Positions 36,968 to 49,400 of a stretch of 64,000 nt of DNA are shown in pieces. The number at the start of each line of letters is the position of its first letter. Positions within the stretch are counted from its first letter, which is position 1. The notes beneath the pieces are model-generated. The model searched no databases. It had not been told where the DNA came from and was given only the letters and a program-made list of their open reading frames with translations. This stretch comes from Gautieria morchelliformis (lineage: Eukaryota > Basidiomycota > Agaricomycetes > Gomphales > Gomphaceae), in assembly GCA_015179125.1 (NCBI GenBank), contig WHVA01000092.1:186001-250000 (forward strand), given 5' to 3'. A program made the translations under genes and the position numbers.

Positions 36968-38792
36968 TCAAGATATACTTGACGGCAGCCATATTTTGAC
37001 CGTCTAGTCATAAACAGCAATCAGCTGATAGGAAGAGATCAGCAGCGAGCACTCACTTTATCAGAACTGGCCGTGGCCATAACGTTGATCGGCCGTTCCA
37101 CCGCCTCCTGCTGTCCGTCTGCGCCCGTGACAACCTGCCTTCCCCATACGATCGATGCGACAAACTGCTCATGCGCTTCAATCTTCTTCACGCACCGTCC
37201 TGTCTTGAGATCCCATATGCGGACAGTGTGGTCATCGGCGGCAGAGAGAAGGTATTTTCCACACGGATGGAAAGTCAGGGCCCGCACCCAATTATCGTGG
37301 CCAACCTGCCAGCGATGAGAAGAAGAAAAAGGAGCCAAACAGAGAAATGCCCTCACAAACGTCCATAAGCACTGCCCCGTCAATGCATCCCAAATTTTAA
37401 TAGTTTTGTCTCGGGAACCCGTCGCTACAAACGCAACACCTATGGCGTCGATTTTATCAGTACGTGGGTTGGCTGGCTGCAATGACCGTAACAGCGCGAA
37501 GGGTTAAAACACGATTTGGACAGGATCAATGGTTACTCGCCCGGGCGACCAAGTCGCGGATAGAGGGAAGGGAGACCACAGGCGCAAAGACAGCCACCTC
37601 GACTACGTTTTCGTGTCCACGCATTTCTGCCTTCGTAGCGCCTGACTCCACGTCTAATATCCGTGCGGTCTGTGAAACTTGAGACCTTGATCCGATTGAC
37701 CATATGCGACTTACATGATCATTAGAACATGTGAGAATCAATTTCCCATCTAAGCTCGACAAGGCGCAACGAATCCAATCTGTATGGGAGCTTAAAACTT
37801 TGATGCAGTGTCTGCGAGAGGAGGTCATGCGGGGACGCAAGTTTCTAAATCATGCGTACGTCGATGCTATGCTCCATATCCTGACTGTCTGGTCCCTGCT
37901 TGCGCTCACAACACGATCGTCGCCCGGCAGAAATCGGGCAGAGGAGACGGAATGTTCATGACCACGCAATGTCGCGAAGTTCTGATAATCGTTGTCGACG
38001 TTCCATAGTTTCACAAAAAGGTCGTAAGAGCAAGATACTAGAGAACGTCATTCAGTCATCACGCGATGCGAAGACAGAATAAATGAGGGCAGGACTGGCG
38101 ATTACGACGCACCAAGATTTTTCCCCTTGGAATCGAATTCACAATCTGTCACGGTTCTTGTATGTCCTTTGAGTGTCCTCTCAAGCTCTCCGGTCTCCCA
38201 ATCCCAAATCTTGATCGTCGCGTCCTCGCTCCCCGTAGCCAGGTTGTTAAAAATAGGATGAAAGGAAAGAGCAGTGACGGGAGCTCTATGTCCCGTCAGG
38301 GTATGTTTTGCTGGAGCGCGAGGTAACCACTCCGGATTCGCGCGTTTGGATGTACCAGGGGGCAGATGTGCAAGATGAGATACTTCTTCCAATGCTTGCG
38401 CAAGGCGTGACTCCAGATCCATAATCTAGAAATACCGCATTAACAACAACGTCAACAGAACATCTTCTAATGTGCACCTTGCGCTGGAGTCGTATGACCC
38501 CAGTCCACTTTTTGACCAATAGACCGGTTGTTTTTGCGCTCGCATCGGGCTCAAAATCCGCCTGTAACGACCCCAAGCGCAATGAGGCTCAAGTGTCCGT
38601 TCTGATTGGGGACGCGACACACCAGCTTCGGAACCTCTGCTTTCATTTGCTCGTATGTTTTGGTGAAGCCAGCACTGAACAGGTAGTCCAGCATCGCCCT
38701 GTGCCTGATCTCTGGGTGAACAACGGCGTCGGAACACACATATCATGACAACCTCACATATCATCCTGCTGGCGGTCTGACAAGACTGACAT
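36968..38792 (-). CDS. PAC1: PAC1/LIS1 dynein regulator (LisH + WD40)
   Basis: Nuclear-distribution protein that binds dynein and tunes its motility. The ATG at 38792 gives [11 protein letters not shown]. The next exon supplies the LisH motif ([20 protein letters not shown]), then [20 protein letters not shown] and a coiled-coil ([18 protein letters not shown]). WD40 repeats follow: [13 protein letters not shown]...[96 protein letters not shown] and [14 protein letters not shown]. The last repeat is completed by a small terminal exon ([11 protein letters not shown], stop at 36968). Many introns split the repeats. The first intron boundary (38700-38760) did not resolve to a clean phase for me. 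Length is typical (~430 residues). Confidence 0.88.
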
Positions 38793-40211
38793 TGCCAGAA
38801 TGTTGCAAGTCACGATCCTATGACGAAACTCCGAGCTAAGTTCAATCTCAGATCACGATTAAAACTTCCTATCCGCTGTCATTTCGGTACTGTACGATTG
38901 GATCGTAGTAGGTTCACTTCTTCTGGGACTCGCTACTGAACTATGCACTATGTGTTTTGACTAAGCACTAGTAACTGTCGCACGAATGTTGGGCCCGTCT
39001 TCTATTCAAGTCAGGCAACTTACTGTAGTAGACATCAGTCACTTTCTTAGCCTACACATTCAAGTCAGCGACTTCATCCAATGGGGCATTCATAGCTATC
39101 ACGCTCTACGGAAGGAAGACGGTGCGCTTTGGATCCGATTTTCTGGTTTATCCTGTGGATCTCACAGACAAACGGTATGATCTAAGTTGCGACGGACATT
39201 CACCCCTCAAGGATCTCCCACCCAGGCCTTTCAGGTGGCTATATGATCTGAATGTTTTCTGGTATCATGTGCTCTATACACTTACTTGACAATTACTTGC
39301 GTTGATCTTTCTTTTGCCAGCCATCTCCAGTGCCCTGTTTTTGTGGCTTGGGGAATACCTTTTGTGATTCACACATATACCCGTGGCGAATATAATGGCA
39401 CGCTGTACACCCTATGATACTCGGTGCTGTTGATCAATTCACCCCTACTCACCCTCTCGTGCAGAGACAATTGGTTACAGCGGTCTGATATGGCCCCCGC
39501 ACCATGCATCCCCTTAGTGCCTCCATCACATTGAACTACAGATGTGAAAATACACATTATTTCGTGGTTCTGAGGGCGTCGAAGATTACAAGCCACATTT
39601 CTATCGATCAGGATTTTTTGACGGCGCGGGCGCGGCCTAATTTTTGTGCATTTCGACCGCCATACATTTCCACGAGAGCCGTGCATCCTAGCATTCAGTT
39701 TGAGTGCACCCTCGTTGGGCTGTGTCAGGGTTTTCTATAACGATGGCGCCATCCTACTTAGTACAACGGAAGTTCCTGATTTTCTTTTGATCAGAATACA
39801 CAGGATCCCGGCGCTTTCATTACCACTCGACGATAGACAAAGATGGCCTGAGACCTCGAGCCTGCAATATTCGGCCTGAGGCTGCCGAGAATGATGGTTT
39901 CCGGGACTCCACGAGAGCCGCCGGTCATGGAAGATGTGAAGACGCGCTGCATACTTACAGTAACTTAAACATTTTTCCTTGCGTCCATTGGTAGGTTTTA
40001 GGACCCTTGAGCAATTCCCCTTGTTAATACAAATATATAAGAAATACGCCCTACTCAAGTCTAAGCCCCAATTTGGTTTATGCAACTTGTTCTGTCTGTT
40101 ATCTCCGGTGTAGCCCCAGCGCCTGACGTGGCTTATCTTCCAGGGGCGGTCAGGGTCCAGTAGGAATGAATCGTCGCTTCGAGTGTCTTTGACACGAACC
40201 ATACGTCGAAA
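38793..40211. other. 1.4-kb interval without a supported gene
   Basis: Contains the PAC1 promoter and the upstream region of permease 1. Short frames only, none with a recognisable motif. Confidence 0.4.
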
Positions 40212-42697
40212 ATGTCCCATTCCAACAGTGACCTTGAGAAAACCCACACCCATGGTGCTGACGAAGAAGAACTGGCCCGCATGGGGTATAAGCAGGAGCT
40301 GAAACGTGATCTCAGCATGATACAGGTGAGAAGTGATCGCTACCCAGTGGCTGCTTCTTAGAAGGATAATAACACATTTCTACTTTTGTAAAGAATTTCG
40401 GAATGTCGTTCTCAATCATCAGTGTGATCACGGTTCGTTTTTAATTGCCTGTGAAGGCCATGTTATGTTGTCCTCATGATTTATATAAAGGGAACCTCGA
40501 GTTTGTTCTTGTACGGGCTTGTGCGTTAGAATGCGCATTATGAAGTGAACCCCTGCTCACGACCGTACTGTAGAATACTGGCGGACCAGCCGTCATGGTG
40601 TGGGGTTGGGTTGTCGTATGTGAGTAGGCAAACATGTGCTATCCGCTGTGTTCTTCATCGCCCGGTAGCGTTCTTCACAATGATGGTAGGACTTGCCATG
40701 GGAGGGGAGTCCGCACGCAGTGCTGCATATATTGCTCATAGTAACCAACCCTCTCCCTCCCTTAGAAGTATGTAGCGCTCATCCTACCAGTGGAGGCCCC
40801 TATTACTGGGCGGCAAAAGTTGTTCCTGAAAAATATTCACCTATAGCCTCTTGGGTCAGTTTACTTGCATCGTCTAACACCTCTGTATCTTTCACGTCCT
40901 TTTCAAGATCACCGGATGGTTCAATCTTCTCGGTGAGCGGTATTAATTATCGGGCTATAAACATTCATCTTATTTAGTCGTTTTCGAAATGTAGGCCAAG
41001 TTGCTGTCACCACCGGAATCAGGTATGTCGTGAATTGCCTGGTTCACATATGATAGCTAAGTTGTCTGCTGGACTAGTTTCGCGGTCGCCCAGTTCATTT
41101 CCACGACCGCAACTATAGGAACCACATTTACACCTACTCCAAGGACAACCATCGGCATATATGCCGCTGTCTTAATAACTCAGGGTTCGTCATCATTTAT
41201 AATCGTCCTATCTAAACTACTACCTGTGGACAGGCCTCATAAATACCTTCGGTGTTCGCCTCCTCGGTATGCTTAACAATGTCTCCATTTGGTGGCACGC
41301 GACTGGGACCACATCCCTGGTCATCGCCGTACTCGCTAAGGCACCTACACACCAGTCCGCAAAGTTTGTCTTTACACAGTTCGTCGACGGCACGGGAAAC
41401 CCAGGGTGGGGTACACGTGCGAGCCACGCCTACGTTGCTATTATTGGTATTTTGTTGGCGCAGTATACCATGACAGGTACGTATCTCGGCACCGAAGTGT
41501 GTAGTTGTTCACATGCGACCCACCAGGATTTGATGCCAGTGCACATGTGAGACCGCCCGAAGTGCCACTATTTTGTGTTGACTCTCGTGACTCCGTTGCA
41601 GATGACAGAAGAGACACAGAACGCAGGTATTTTGGCTCGCTATATGCTGAGGTTGGATTGACTTGAGTATTTGGCAGCTATGGCTGGCTCTCTTGGAATT
41701 GTGGTGTCCATTGGAGTCAGTGCTGTACTAGGATGGTTCCTGATCATAGGGCTCCTTTTCTCTATACAAGATTACGCCGGCACCGTCACATCCGCAACGG
41801 GACAACCCGTCACCCAGATCTTGTTGGACACTGTCGGGCAGAATGGTGCAATTGCTTTGATGGTTTGTATAGTCACCAAGTGGACACAGACGTCCTGACT
41901 AGATTTATTGACTCTATCAAACGCATAGGTGGTGATATTCATGTGCATGTTTTTCGCTGGCACTTTTTCGATCACATCGAATTCTCGCATGATGTATGCT
42001 TTCTCACGAGATGGAGGATTGCCCGGATCGAGGTTTTTCCACAAAGTAAATGCCCAGACCCAGACGCCTATACGAACGGGTGAGTGTCCGCTTTTTGTAC
42101 TCCCCCATGGTGGTAGAGGCTCAGAGTGAGTCGTGAGTGTGGCTCGCTGTCACGCTGTGTTTTATTCTAGGATTACCGTCGCTTGGAAGCTCCGTGGCAT
42201 TTTCTGCAGCAACTAGCATTGCTACAATTGGTCTATATATATCGTATGGTATGAGTACCCCTATTTCCGGACTGCATTCTCATACTCATAGGCTTAGGTA
42301 TACCAATTGCTCTCCGTGTCCTCTACCGGCGGAATTTCGTCAAAGGACCTTTCCATCTTGGATCCTTCTCATACCCAGTCGCTATCGCCGCTGTTCTTTG
42401 GATTATGTTTATCTCCATCGTCTTCATCCTGCCACAGATAAACCCTGTGACATCTCAGACGTTGAATTATGCGATTGTTGCAGTGGGGATCGTCATGACT
42501 TATAGCCTAGGCTTTTGGTTCATTAGCGCCCGACGGTGGTTCACTGGGCCGGTCCAGCAGATCCGAGGTCAGAGTCCCTTCCTTAGTATAGCTTCAAGTC
42601 GTGACACTGAATCGCTTGCTCGTTAGAGGAAGAGCTGAATGTCGAGGTCTCTGATCCGGCTGCGTCTGAGAAAGCAAAAGGGGAAGGAGAGCTGTAG
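40212..42697 (+). CDS. APC-family amino-acid/GABA-type permease, copy 1
   Basis: Polytopic plasma-membrane transporter. Exons in order: MSHSNSDLEKTHTHGADEEE...RDLSMIQ, NFGMSFSIISVIT, GGPAVMVWGWVV, FFTMMVGLAMG, VCSAHPTSGGPYYWAAKVVP, the helix ending at QVAVTTGI, SFAVAQFISTTATIGTTFTP, LLGMLNNVSIWWHATGTTSL, GSLGIVVSIGVSAVLGWFLI, FSITSNSRMMYAFSRDGGLP and FSYPVAIAAVLWIMFISIVF. The acidic tail ends ...EGEL, TAG at 42697. The order and motifs (SAHPTSGGPYYWA, MMYAFSRDG) are those of UGA4/HNM1-like permeases; the substrate is not predictable. Around 40713 the site equivalent to a GC donor in copy 2 reads GGAG|GGGAGT, so splicing here may be impaired. Confidence 0.8.
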
Positions 42698-43766
42698 CAG
42701 ACATGGGCACTCGTGGGGTTGGGGATGATCTCCACGCCACAACACCGAATACTAACCCTCTACACTCGCGTGCATGTACCCAGCCTTCTATACTCTAAAC
42801 CAGGTGAACAGCCGTTCACTAGCATATGTCAAACATTCCCTCAACGATATTTGTGATATTATAACACGTGGGGCGAAAGGCATCCATTGACACTCACCGG
42901 CTTACTTGTGCATAATACTGCCCGTGGGGGTAGACGACCTCAATGGAGGACTGTCCGTTGAAAGTCATAGTAGCGGTGTGGACGGTGGTCAGAATTGTGC
43001 CGCTTGGATGTGTTGGAACTATATAATATACTGCAATCAATTGTCTGAACGGATAAATTTTGGATGGATGTTTCCCGCAATACTGAGGCTTGCAGCAATC
43101 ATCGATCATCGATCGACCATCACCTCGGTCACGCGTCACGCGACCTCTAAATCCTTCCACCGAACATGGTCACGAACGCTGAGCGGGAGAGGCTCAAGTG
43201 ATGGCTTTTCGCTAGTAACTTCTGCTCACATCTCAATACACTTCCCAGAACGGTTTATCTCGCTTAGGCTGACTCACTCGGCTCAAAAGAAGCTTCGCAG
43301 TAGATGCCTTATCAAGGTCACCCTGGATCCCACCGTATGGACAACTTGTCACGTGCTTTTTTTTTGGCAGCCTTAACACTGGCATTTGGTTGTTGGTCGG
43401 AGGATATTGTCACGCTGCGGGATCCAACGTCCGACGCGCAACGTCCAACGTCCAACGTCCAATACTTGGTAGCACTGTAAGTCTGTAACAGTACCTCTAG
43501 TCTTTTCGTGGAGGCGCCAACATCACTTCAAAGTGTACACGATTATTTTCCCAGCGTCCTGCCTACGGCCTCCTCGTGCCTGCTACTTATATAATAAGAG
43601 GATGCGTTCATAATCAAGGAACAACACATACGGTAATCAGGCCGACACGCGAATTTACTATCTACGTAATCTCCGAGCAAATAGCGCTTGCACCTTATCT
43701 CCCAACGTGCGCAGCCGCCCGGCTATACGTGACTTCCAACGACTCTAACCCAGACCACACGTCGAT
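42698..43766. other. Spacer between the two permease genes
   Basis: No gene seen. A short aacgtcc tandem tract occurs at about 43427-43460. Promoter of copy 2. Confidence 0.4.
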
Positions 43767-46275
43767 ATGTCCAATTCCCCCAGTGACCTTGAGAAGACCG
43801 ATCCCCATGGCATCTCTACCCAAGGCGCTGACGAGGAGGTACTGGCACGTATGGGGTATAAGCAGGAGCTGAAGCGGGATCTCAATAGGATACAGGTGAG
43901 AGATCATATTGAACCAGTGAATGTTTTTTACAGTAAAGTGATAATTCCAATTCACATAAAGAATTTCGGAATGTCCTTCTCTATCATCAGTGTGATCACG
44001 GTTCGTGTTCAGTAGCCTGAGAAGGCTACTCCATCCCGGTTATTTTGTCCTCATGATTTAAAGGGAACCTCGAGTTTGTTCTTGTACGGGCTTGTGCGTT
44101 AATGTAACATACGCTTTACAAAGCGAGCACTGCTCACGACACTGTAGAATACTGGCGGACCAGCAGTCATGGTGTGGGGGTGGGTTGTGGTATGTGAGTT
44201 AAGCATATAACGTACTATTCGCTATGTTTTTCATCATCCGGCAGCGTTCTTCACTATGACGGTAGGACTTGCCATGGGAGGCAAGTCCGCACGTAGTGAT
44301 ACACATGTAGCTCACAGTGACCAACGTCTCTTCTTGCCGTAGAAATATGTAGCGCCCATCCTACCAGTGGAGGACCATATTACTGGGCGGCGAAAATGGT
44401 TCCAGAGAAACATGCTCCCATAGCATCTTGGGTTAGTTTTTACGTTGTCTAACACATCTGTATCTTTCATGTCCATGTCAACAAGATAACCGGATGGTTC
44501 AATTTTCTGGGCAAGTTGTGCTATCATGCTATAAGATCCATCTTGTTTACTTGTTTTCAAATGTAGGTCAAGTCGCTGTCACCACTGGAATCAGGTATAT
44601 CGTGACTCATCTGCCTGGTTTGCCCGCGAGGTTGAAGTCGCCTATTGTACAAGCTTCGCGGCCGCACAGTTCATCTCCACGACCGCAACTTTATCAAACA
44701 ATTTTGTACCCACCTCAAGAACAACCATCGGCGTATATGCTGCTGTCCTGATAACTCAGGGTTCGCCATCGCTTCTGCTGTCCCCCAAAGTGACTACTTG
44801 AAAAGACATTATACAGGTCTCATAAATACCTTCGGTGTTCACCTTCTCGGCATGCTTAACAACATTTCCATCTTGTGGCATGCGATTGGGACGACTTCAC
44901 TGGTCATCGCCGTACTCGCTAAAGCCCCCACGCACCAGTCCGCCAATTTTGTTTTTACGCAGTTTGTTGACGGCACTGGCACCCCTGGCTGGGGGGAACG
45001 TGCGAGCCATGCCTATGTGGCCATTATCGGGATTCTATTGGCGCAGTACACCCTATCAGGTAAGTTCACCGCGATTGAGACGTGTAACTGTAAACATACG
45101 ACGAATCAGGCTTCGACGCGAGTGCGCATGTGAGTATAATGAAGTCAGGTTGCTTATGGTGTCTTATCTCTGTCTCCTTGTAGATGACGGAGGAGACCCA
45201 TAATGCAGGTACATCGATGCCACTGTGTCCCGTAATTGTTTGATATGAGCATGCCGCAGCTATGGCTGGGTCGTTTGGGATTATCACGTCCATTGGCGTC
45301 AGTGCCATATTGGGATGGTTCTTGATTGTCGGCCTCCTTTTCTCTATCCAGGATTATGCTGGCACCGTGGCATCCCCAACGGGACAACCCATCGCCCAGA
45401 TCCTGTTGGATACTGTCGGGCAGAATGGTGCAATCGCTCTGATGGTTTGTATAGTCCTTAGGCGGTGACATATTTTTAGTCTCTGTGGACTGACTCTACC
45501 AAACGCGTAGGTGGTGATATGCATGTGCATGTTCTTATGTGGCATATTTTCGATCACATCGAATTCTCGCATGATGTATGCTTTCTCCCGAGATGGCGCG
45601 ATACCCGGATCGAGGTTTTTCCACAAAGTATCTGCCAGAACTCAGACGCCTATACGGACAGGTGAGCAGCCTTTGCACTCTCCCATCGTGATAGAGACTC
45701 AGAATGAGTTGTGAGTGTGGCTCGCTGTTACGCTTTGTTTTATTCTGGGGTTACCGTCGCTGGGAAGCTCCGTTGCATTTTCTGCAGCAGTTAGCATCTC
45801 CACGATCGGTCTATATATCTCGTATGGTATGGTTACTCCCATGTCCGGACTGGATTCTGGAACTCATAGGCTTAGGTATACCAATTGCCCTCCGTGTCCT
45901 CTACGGGCGGAACTTCGTCAAAGGACCTTTCCATCTTGGATCTTTCTCATACCCTGTCGCTATCGCCGCCGTTCTCTGGATTATGTTTATTTCTATCGTC
46001 TTCATCCTCCCACAGATAAACCCTGTGACTTCTCAGACGTTGAATTATGCGGTTGTCGCAGTGGGGATCGTCATGACTTATAGCCTAGGCTTTTGGCTCA
46101 TCAGCGCGCGACGGTGGTTTACAGGGCCTATCCGGCACATCCGAGGTTAAAGCTCTTTCCTGAGTATAACTTCAAATCACTATACTGAATCGCTTGCTCG
46201 TTAGCGGAAGAGATGCGTGTCGACGTCTCGGACCCAGCTGTGTCCGATAAAATAGAAAGGGAGAAGGAGAGATAG
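43767..46275 (+). CDS. APC-family amino-acid/GABA-type permease, copy 2
   Basis: Tandem paralogue of the preceding gene with the same exon structure. It starts MSNSPSDLEKTDPHG and continues through NFGMSFSIISVIT, GGPAVMVWGWVV, ICSAHPTSGGPYYWAAKMVP, LLGMLNNISILWHAIGTTSL, GSFGIITSIGVSAILGWFLI, FSITSNSRMMYAFSRDGAIP and FSYPVAIAAVLWIMFISIVF. The last exon ends ...EREKER, TAG at 46275. Two introns need GC donors: GGAG|GCAAGT near 44280 (joins LAMG to EICSAHP) and CTGG|GCAAGT near 44511 (joins FNFLG to QVAVTTGI). The exon near 44660-44760, homologous to SFAVAQFISTTATIG, appears degraded (for example acttta in place of the expected frame). The gene may therefore be compromised there. Confidence 0.72.
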
Positions 46276-46530
46276 CAGACGTGTGTACTGATTCTCCTTC
46301 GTGATTACGCGGTTTTGAGAACGGTATTGCCATGCTTACGTTCCGTGTGATTCGCATTAATCCTGCAAGTATTGGATCTGAATGTCCATTGCTTGAGTAG
46401 CCGTATGATTGCTGGTTGTAATGCCTGAATCTTGCATTGCCGCCTCTGCCCCGTCACTCTCCAGCGTATCCTACTGATGACTCGGATTTGAGGAGGACCA
46501 CTAGCAGCCTCACAGGCCTATGCCAGGGAC

Positions 46531-46594
46531 GTGGGCTCCGCGGTCGTGGTTTGGTAGAGTCCGGACTCTACCAAACCACGACCGCGGGGCCCAC
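46531..46594. repeat. 64-bp near-perfect palindrome
   Basis: Two 32-bp arms meet without a spacer at tccgga, with one mismatch. The right arm (ccacgaccgcggggcccac) is the start of the module unit, also seen at about 49553 and 57393 without its mirror. It marks the left end of unit 1. Confidence 0.9.
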
Positions 46595-46691
46595 ATTATC
46601 AATACTAATCACAGAAAGGTACAGTATCTCCCACATATTTGACAAGTTATTCAAGGTGGTTTACAGAATCCGCGAGCCATTCTTTGGCCAT

Positions 46692-47286
46692 AAAGTGAAG
46701 GTGCCATCGACCCATCCAATCTCAATACCAGCGGCACCCTCTACGTCCGAATTCCTCTTTGGGGGCGTGTTAAAGTAACGAACCTCTCCGGCAACTTGAT
46801 GGAAGGTATAAAGGTGAACATCAATAACCCAGTTGCGACAGGTAGCTTCGGTCTGGAGCTATCGGAGAAATACGTGCAGGCATTGGTGGACCTCAACATC
46901 AAGTTTGTTGGACAGATCAAAGATGACATCAATTTGTTCACTCTTCCGTATGCATTATTTTACATTTAGTTCGTTTAAATGACTTATTTATTTCCTTATG
47001 CATGCAGATTCTAGGTGTTCGAATACATTCACAGCACGAAATGAGCTATCAGGATTAGTGCCGTCTTGAAATACGGGTGGAGGCGGACGCATAGTTCTCC
47101 AATACATGGTGTGAATCGAACAGAATATATGCTTTGGCGGGTTATGTAGATGCCTCCATCAATAATGATGAGTGAGGCCTAAGGACTTGACTTCCCCGAA
47201 AATCTGCAAAGCATTCATACCGTCAATGTCACATCGTCCTCGAATTGAGTCTTAGGATGTCCTGAATCAGATCCAGCCCAGTAGCT
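46692..47286. other. Inverted segment within module unit 1
   Basis: Relative to unit 2, this ~595 bp piece is flipped. A family U beta-unit exon (GTLYVRIPLWGRVKVTNLSG ... INLFTLP, 46692-46947) now reads on the plus strand. The conserved 'ctgggct...gacatt' segment, which reads on plus at 49716-49890, now reads on minus at 47130-47286. Confidence 0.7.
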
Positions 47287-48267
47287 TTGCCGGGTTAATG
47301 TACATATTGAGTCGTATAGAAAGACATGTCGTACCTCAAAAATGCCGAGGAAGCTAGCATTGAAGGTATATGTGCTCGAGGGAGCAACGGCGCCAACATT
47401 AGGTAGATAGGACTCGATAACAAAGTTTTGAGTCGTTCCGTCGAAGTGATCGTCCAGAAACTTGTCAAACACTGCAGGCAAGACCATTGAGTATAAGTTA
47501 TGAAACGTTAGCAGCAGCAGGAACGCACACTTATGTTCATCCGAATGCGTGTCAACCGACACTACAACCATTTTCAGTAAAAATAAGAGGGATAAGGTTA
47601 GTTGTTACTCACGAATGGCAGGAGTTTTTTTCAAGAGAGGGTGAAGTTGCCAAACTGGTGAGACATCGGGCCAACGTGATCAGGACAGAGTTGTAAAATG
47701 GTACGCGGTGTGGGAGTGAAAGCAGAGTTATTCTGTCTGTAACCTGTCCAATAAACTTGATGGCAAAGTCATATTCAATCACGAGTTGCCTCTGGTGCAA
47801 CGAGATGGCCAATCTGCCCTGGATATTGGGGCCGCGGGAAAATGTGCCCCTAATTGGGCCACCGAGGTTACCGTGTATACTGGCACCTTCCATCGTGTTG
47901 ACGCGGCCCGACACCGGGGCAGTAAGGTACAGACTCCCATTGGAGTGAATGGGTTCAACAAGTCAATCTGGCCATCAAGCTGTAAAGTTCATCAGTACGC
48001 GGGACTATTAGGTTGGCGCGTCTTGCTTACTACAAACCCGGAAAATGCAGCCTCGAAATTGTACTTGGTACCTTCCAAGGAATCAAGGAGGATAACCCCT
48101 TCCCGATAGTTTCGGTCAATCCAGGCTGCGGCATCTAGGGGACGCAACAGATCAAGCCTGGTCGGTACATCGTCAAATAGAGCATTACCCACGTTCCAGA
48201 CTAGGGTCTCCTGGTAGGCGAGAAGGAACGCATCATTCACATGACATGGCAGAGGTTCTGTCATCAC
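47287..48267 (-). pseudogene. Family U gene, unit 1, disrupted by inversion
   Basis: Minus-strand start at 48267 (MMTEPLPCHVNDAF), then ETLVWNVGNALFDDVPTRLD, AAAWIDRNYREGVILLDSLE and KYNFEAAFSGFV. An exon at about 47985-47690 follows (LYLTAPVSGRVNTMEGA..., FSRGPNIQGRLAISLHQRQL). Then comes the N-terminal half of a second unit (DKFLDDHFDGTTQNFVIES, YLPNVGAVAPSSTYTFNASF). At the splice acceptor where the beta half should begin, the sequence enters the inverted segment instead. The protein's function is unknown. No signal peptide or membrane helix was recognised. Confidence 0.6.
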
Positions 48268-49109
48268 GATAGATAATAAATGAGACGTTGGGCATCAGTT
48301 TGAGAATGCTCACCGCGGAATACGTTGGCTTTACAGGTGAGTCGGTGTGGAATACGCTGCAGTGCGTACTGTACCAAGTGGGGATGAGACAAACTGTGTT
48401 GTCATGTCATGGCGTGACAGATCACCTCCATGTCACCGTAGCCGGACACATCCACGTGCATGAGAGGCGCTTGTGGCTGAATGGCTCGGTCGGGCGATGA
48501 AGAGAGCGGAGATGCATCATTGCCGGGTCTGGGGCTAACCAAGAAACTTGTTCGAGCTACGAAGCGGAAACCGTGTATTTTGCCTTCTTGGCCATGGCCG
48601 ACGCCGGGCCTGGCAAGGTCAGCGGAGACACCGCACCCGTCAATTCTAGAGTGTTCTTTCTGGCAATATATACTCACTCAACTGGATGACGACGGCCAGT
48701 GGGTTCTTCGACCCTTCATCAGCCACTGCATTCATTAGAGCTGCGCACACGGTTACAGCTAACTTAACTGTAAGACCATGCGTGGTCAACAATTCTAACG
48801 GCATTTACGCACAGTAATCTGTTCAATTCAATACAACGGACGACGGCTGTGTTCTTCTCTCCGCTGTTACTTTGCCCGATTCTTGGTAAGGGGAGCCCCT
48901 CTGGTATTGAGGCGTAAAGACAGTAGTTAAATTCCCAGTGGCAGCATATAGCTCGTCGTCCTACAAGGCGTCTCATCCCCATACAGTACGCACTGCAGCG
49001 TATTCCGCCCACTCCCACCCACCCTCGATCTGCACCGCACGCTGTTGCACGTTGTCACACAACGCGTGGCACCGTCGTTCAACACCTCCCATCGCACGTC
49101 CCTCGCACC
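48268..49109. other. Intergenic part of unit 1
   Basis: Contains the family U upstream region (48290-48400, shared with 52040-52150 and 59330-59450). An inverted copy (48775-48905) of the sequence found at 52165-52290 and 59455-59580 is also present. No intact gene. Confidence 0.5.
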
Positions 49110-49400
49110 CAACGTCCGTGCTCGTACACCACTAACCCATGCATCAAGTGGCACAGTGTCAAAGTGTGCCCCGATCGTCGCCGATCTCCAGGTACGTCGT
49201 CCCAATGCCTCAGCAGCCGACGCTGCTCAGCACTCACTGCATACCAGACCTGCGCCACCAATCTGTGTGTGTGCACGACGCAGGTCGCGAGCGATTACCA
49301 GGTGTGCCCGAACTGTCTGGCGGCCCGAGGGAGACGATCAACTCGGACGTCGCGAACGCCGTATCCAGTGCGTTCCGCGTCCTCCTCATCGTCAGCCGTA
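49110..49400 (+). pseudogene. Secreted Cys-rich protein gene, unit 1, decayed
   Basis: Aligns with 61360-61665. The signal-peptide exon is missing. A 4-bp loss after cagtgtcaaa shifts the CQTQC exon. The SCTTNLCVCTSQ-like exon (TCATNLCVCTTQVASDYQVC) is intact, but it runs into another shift after CLAARG. It is followed by the unit-end sequence (gctatgagcctgctatgg). Confidence 0.7.

Noticed and set aside
42894..43376. Overlapping ORFs between the permease genes
   Set aside because: No recognisable motif; positions and lengths fit chance frames in a spacer.
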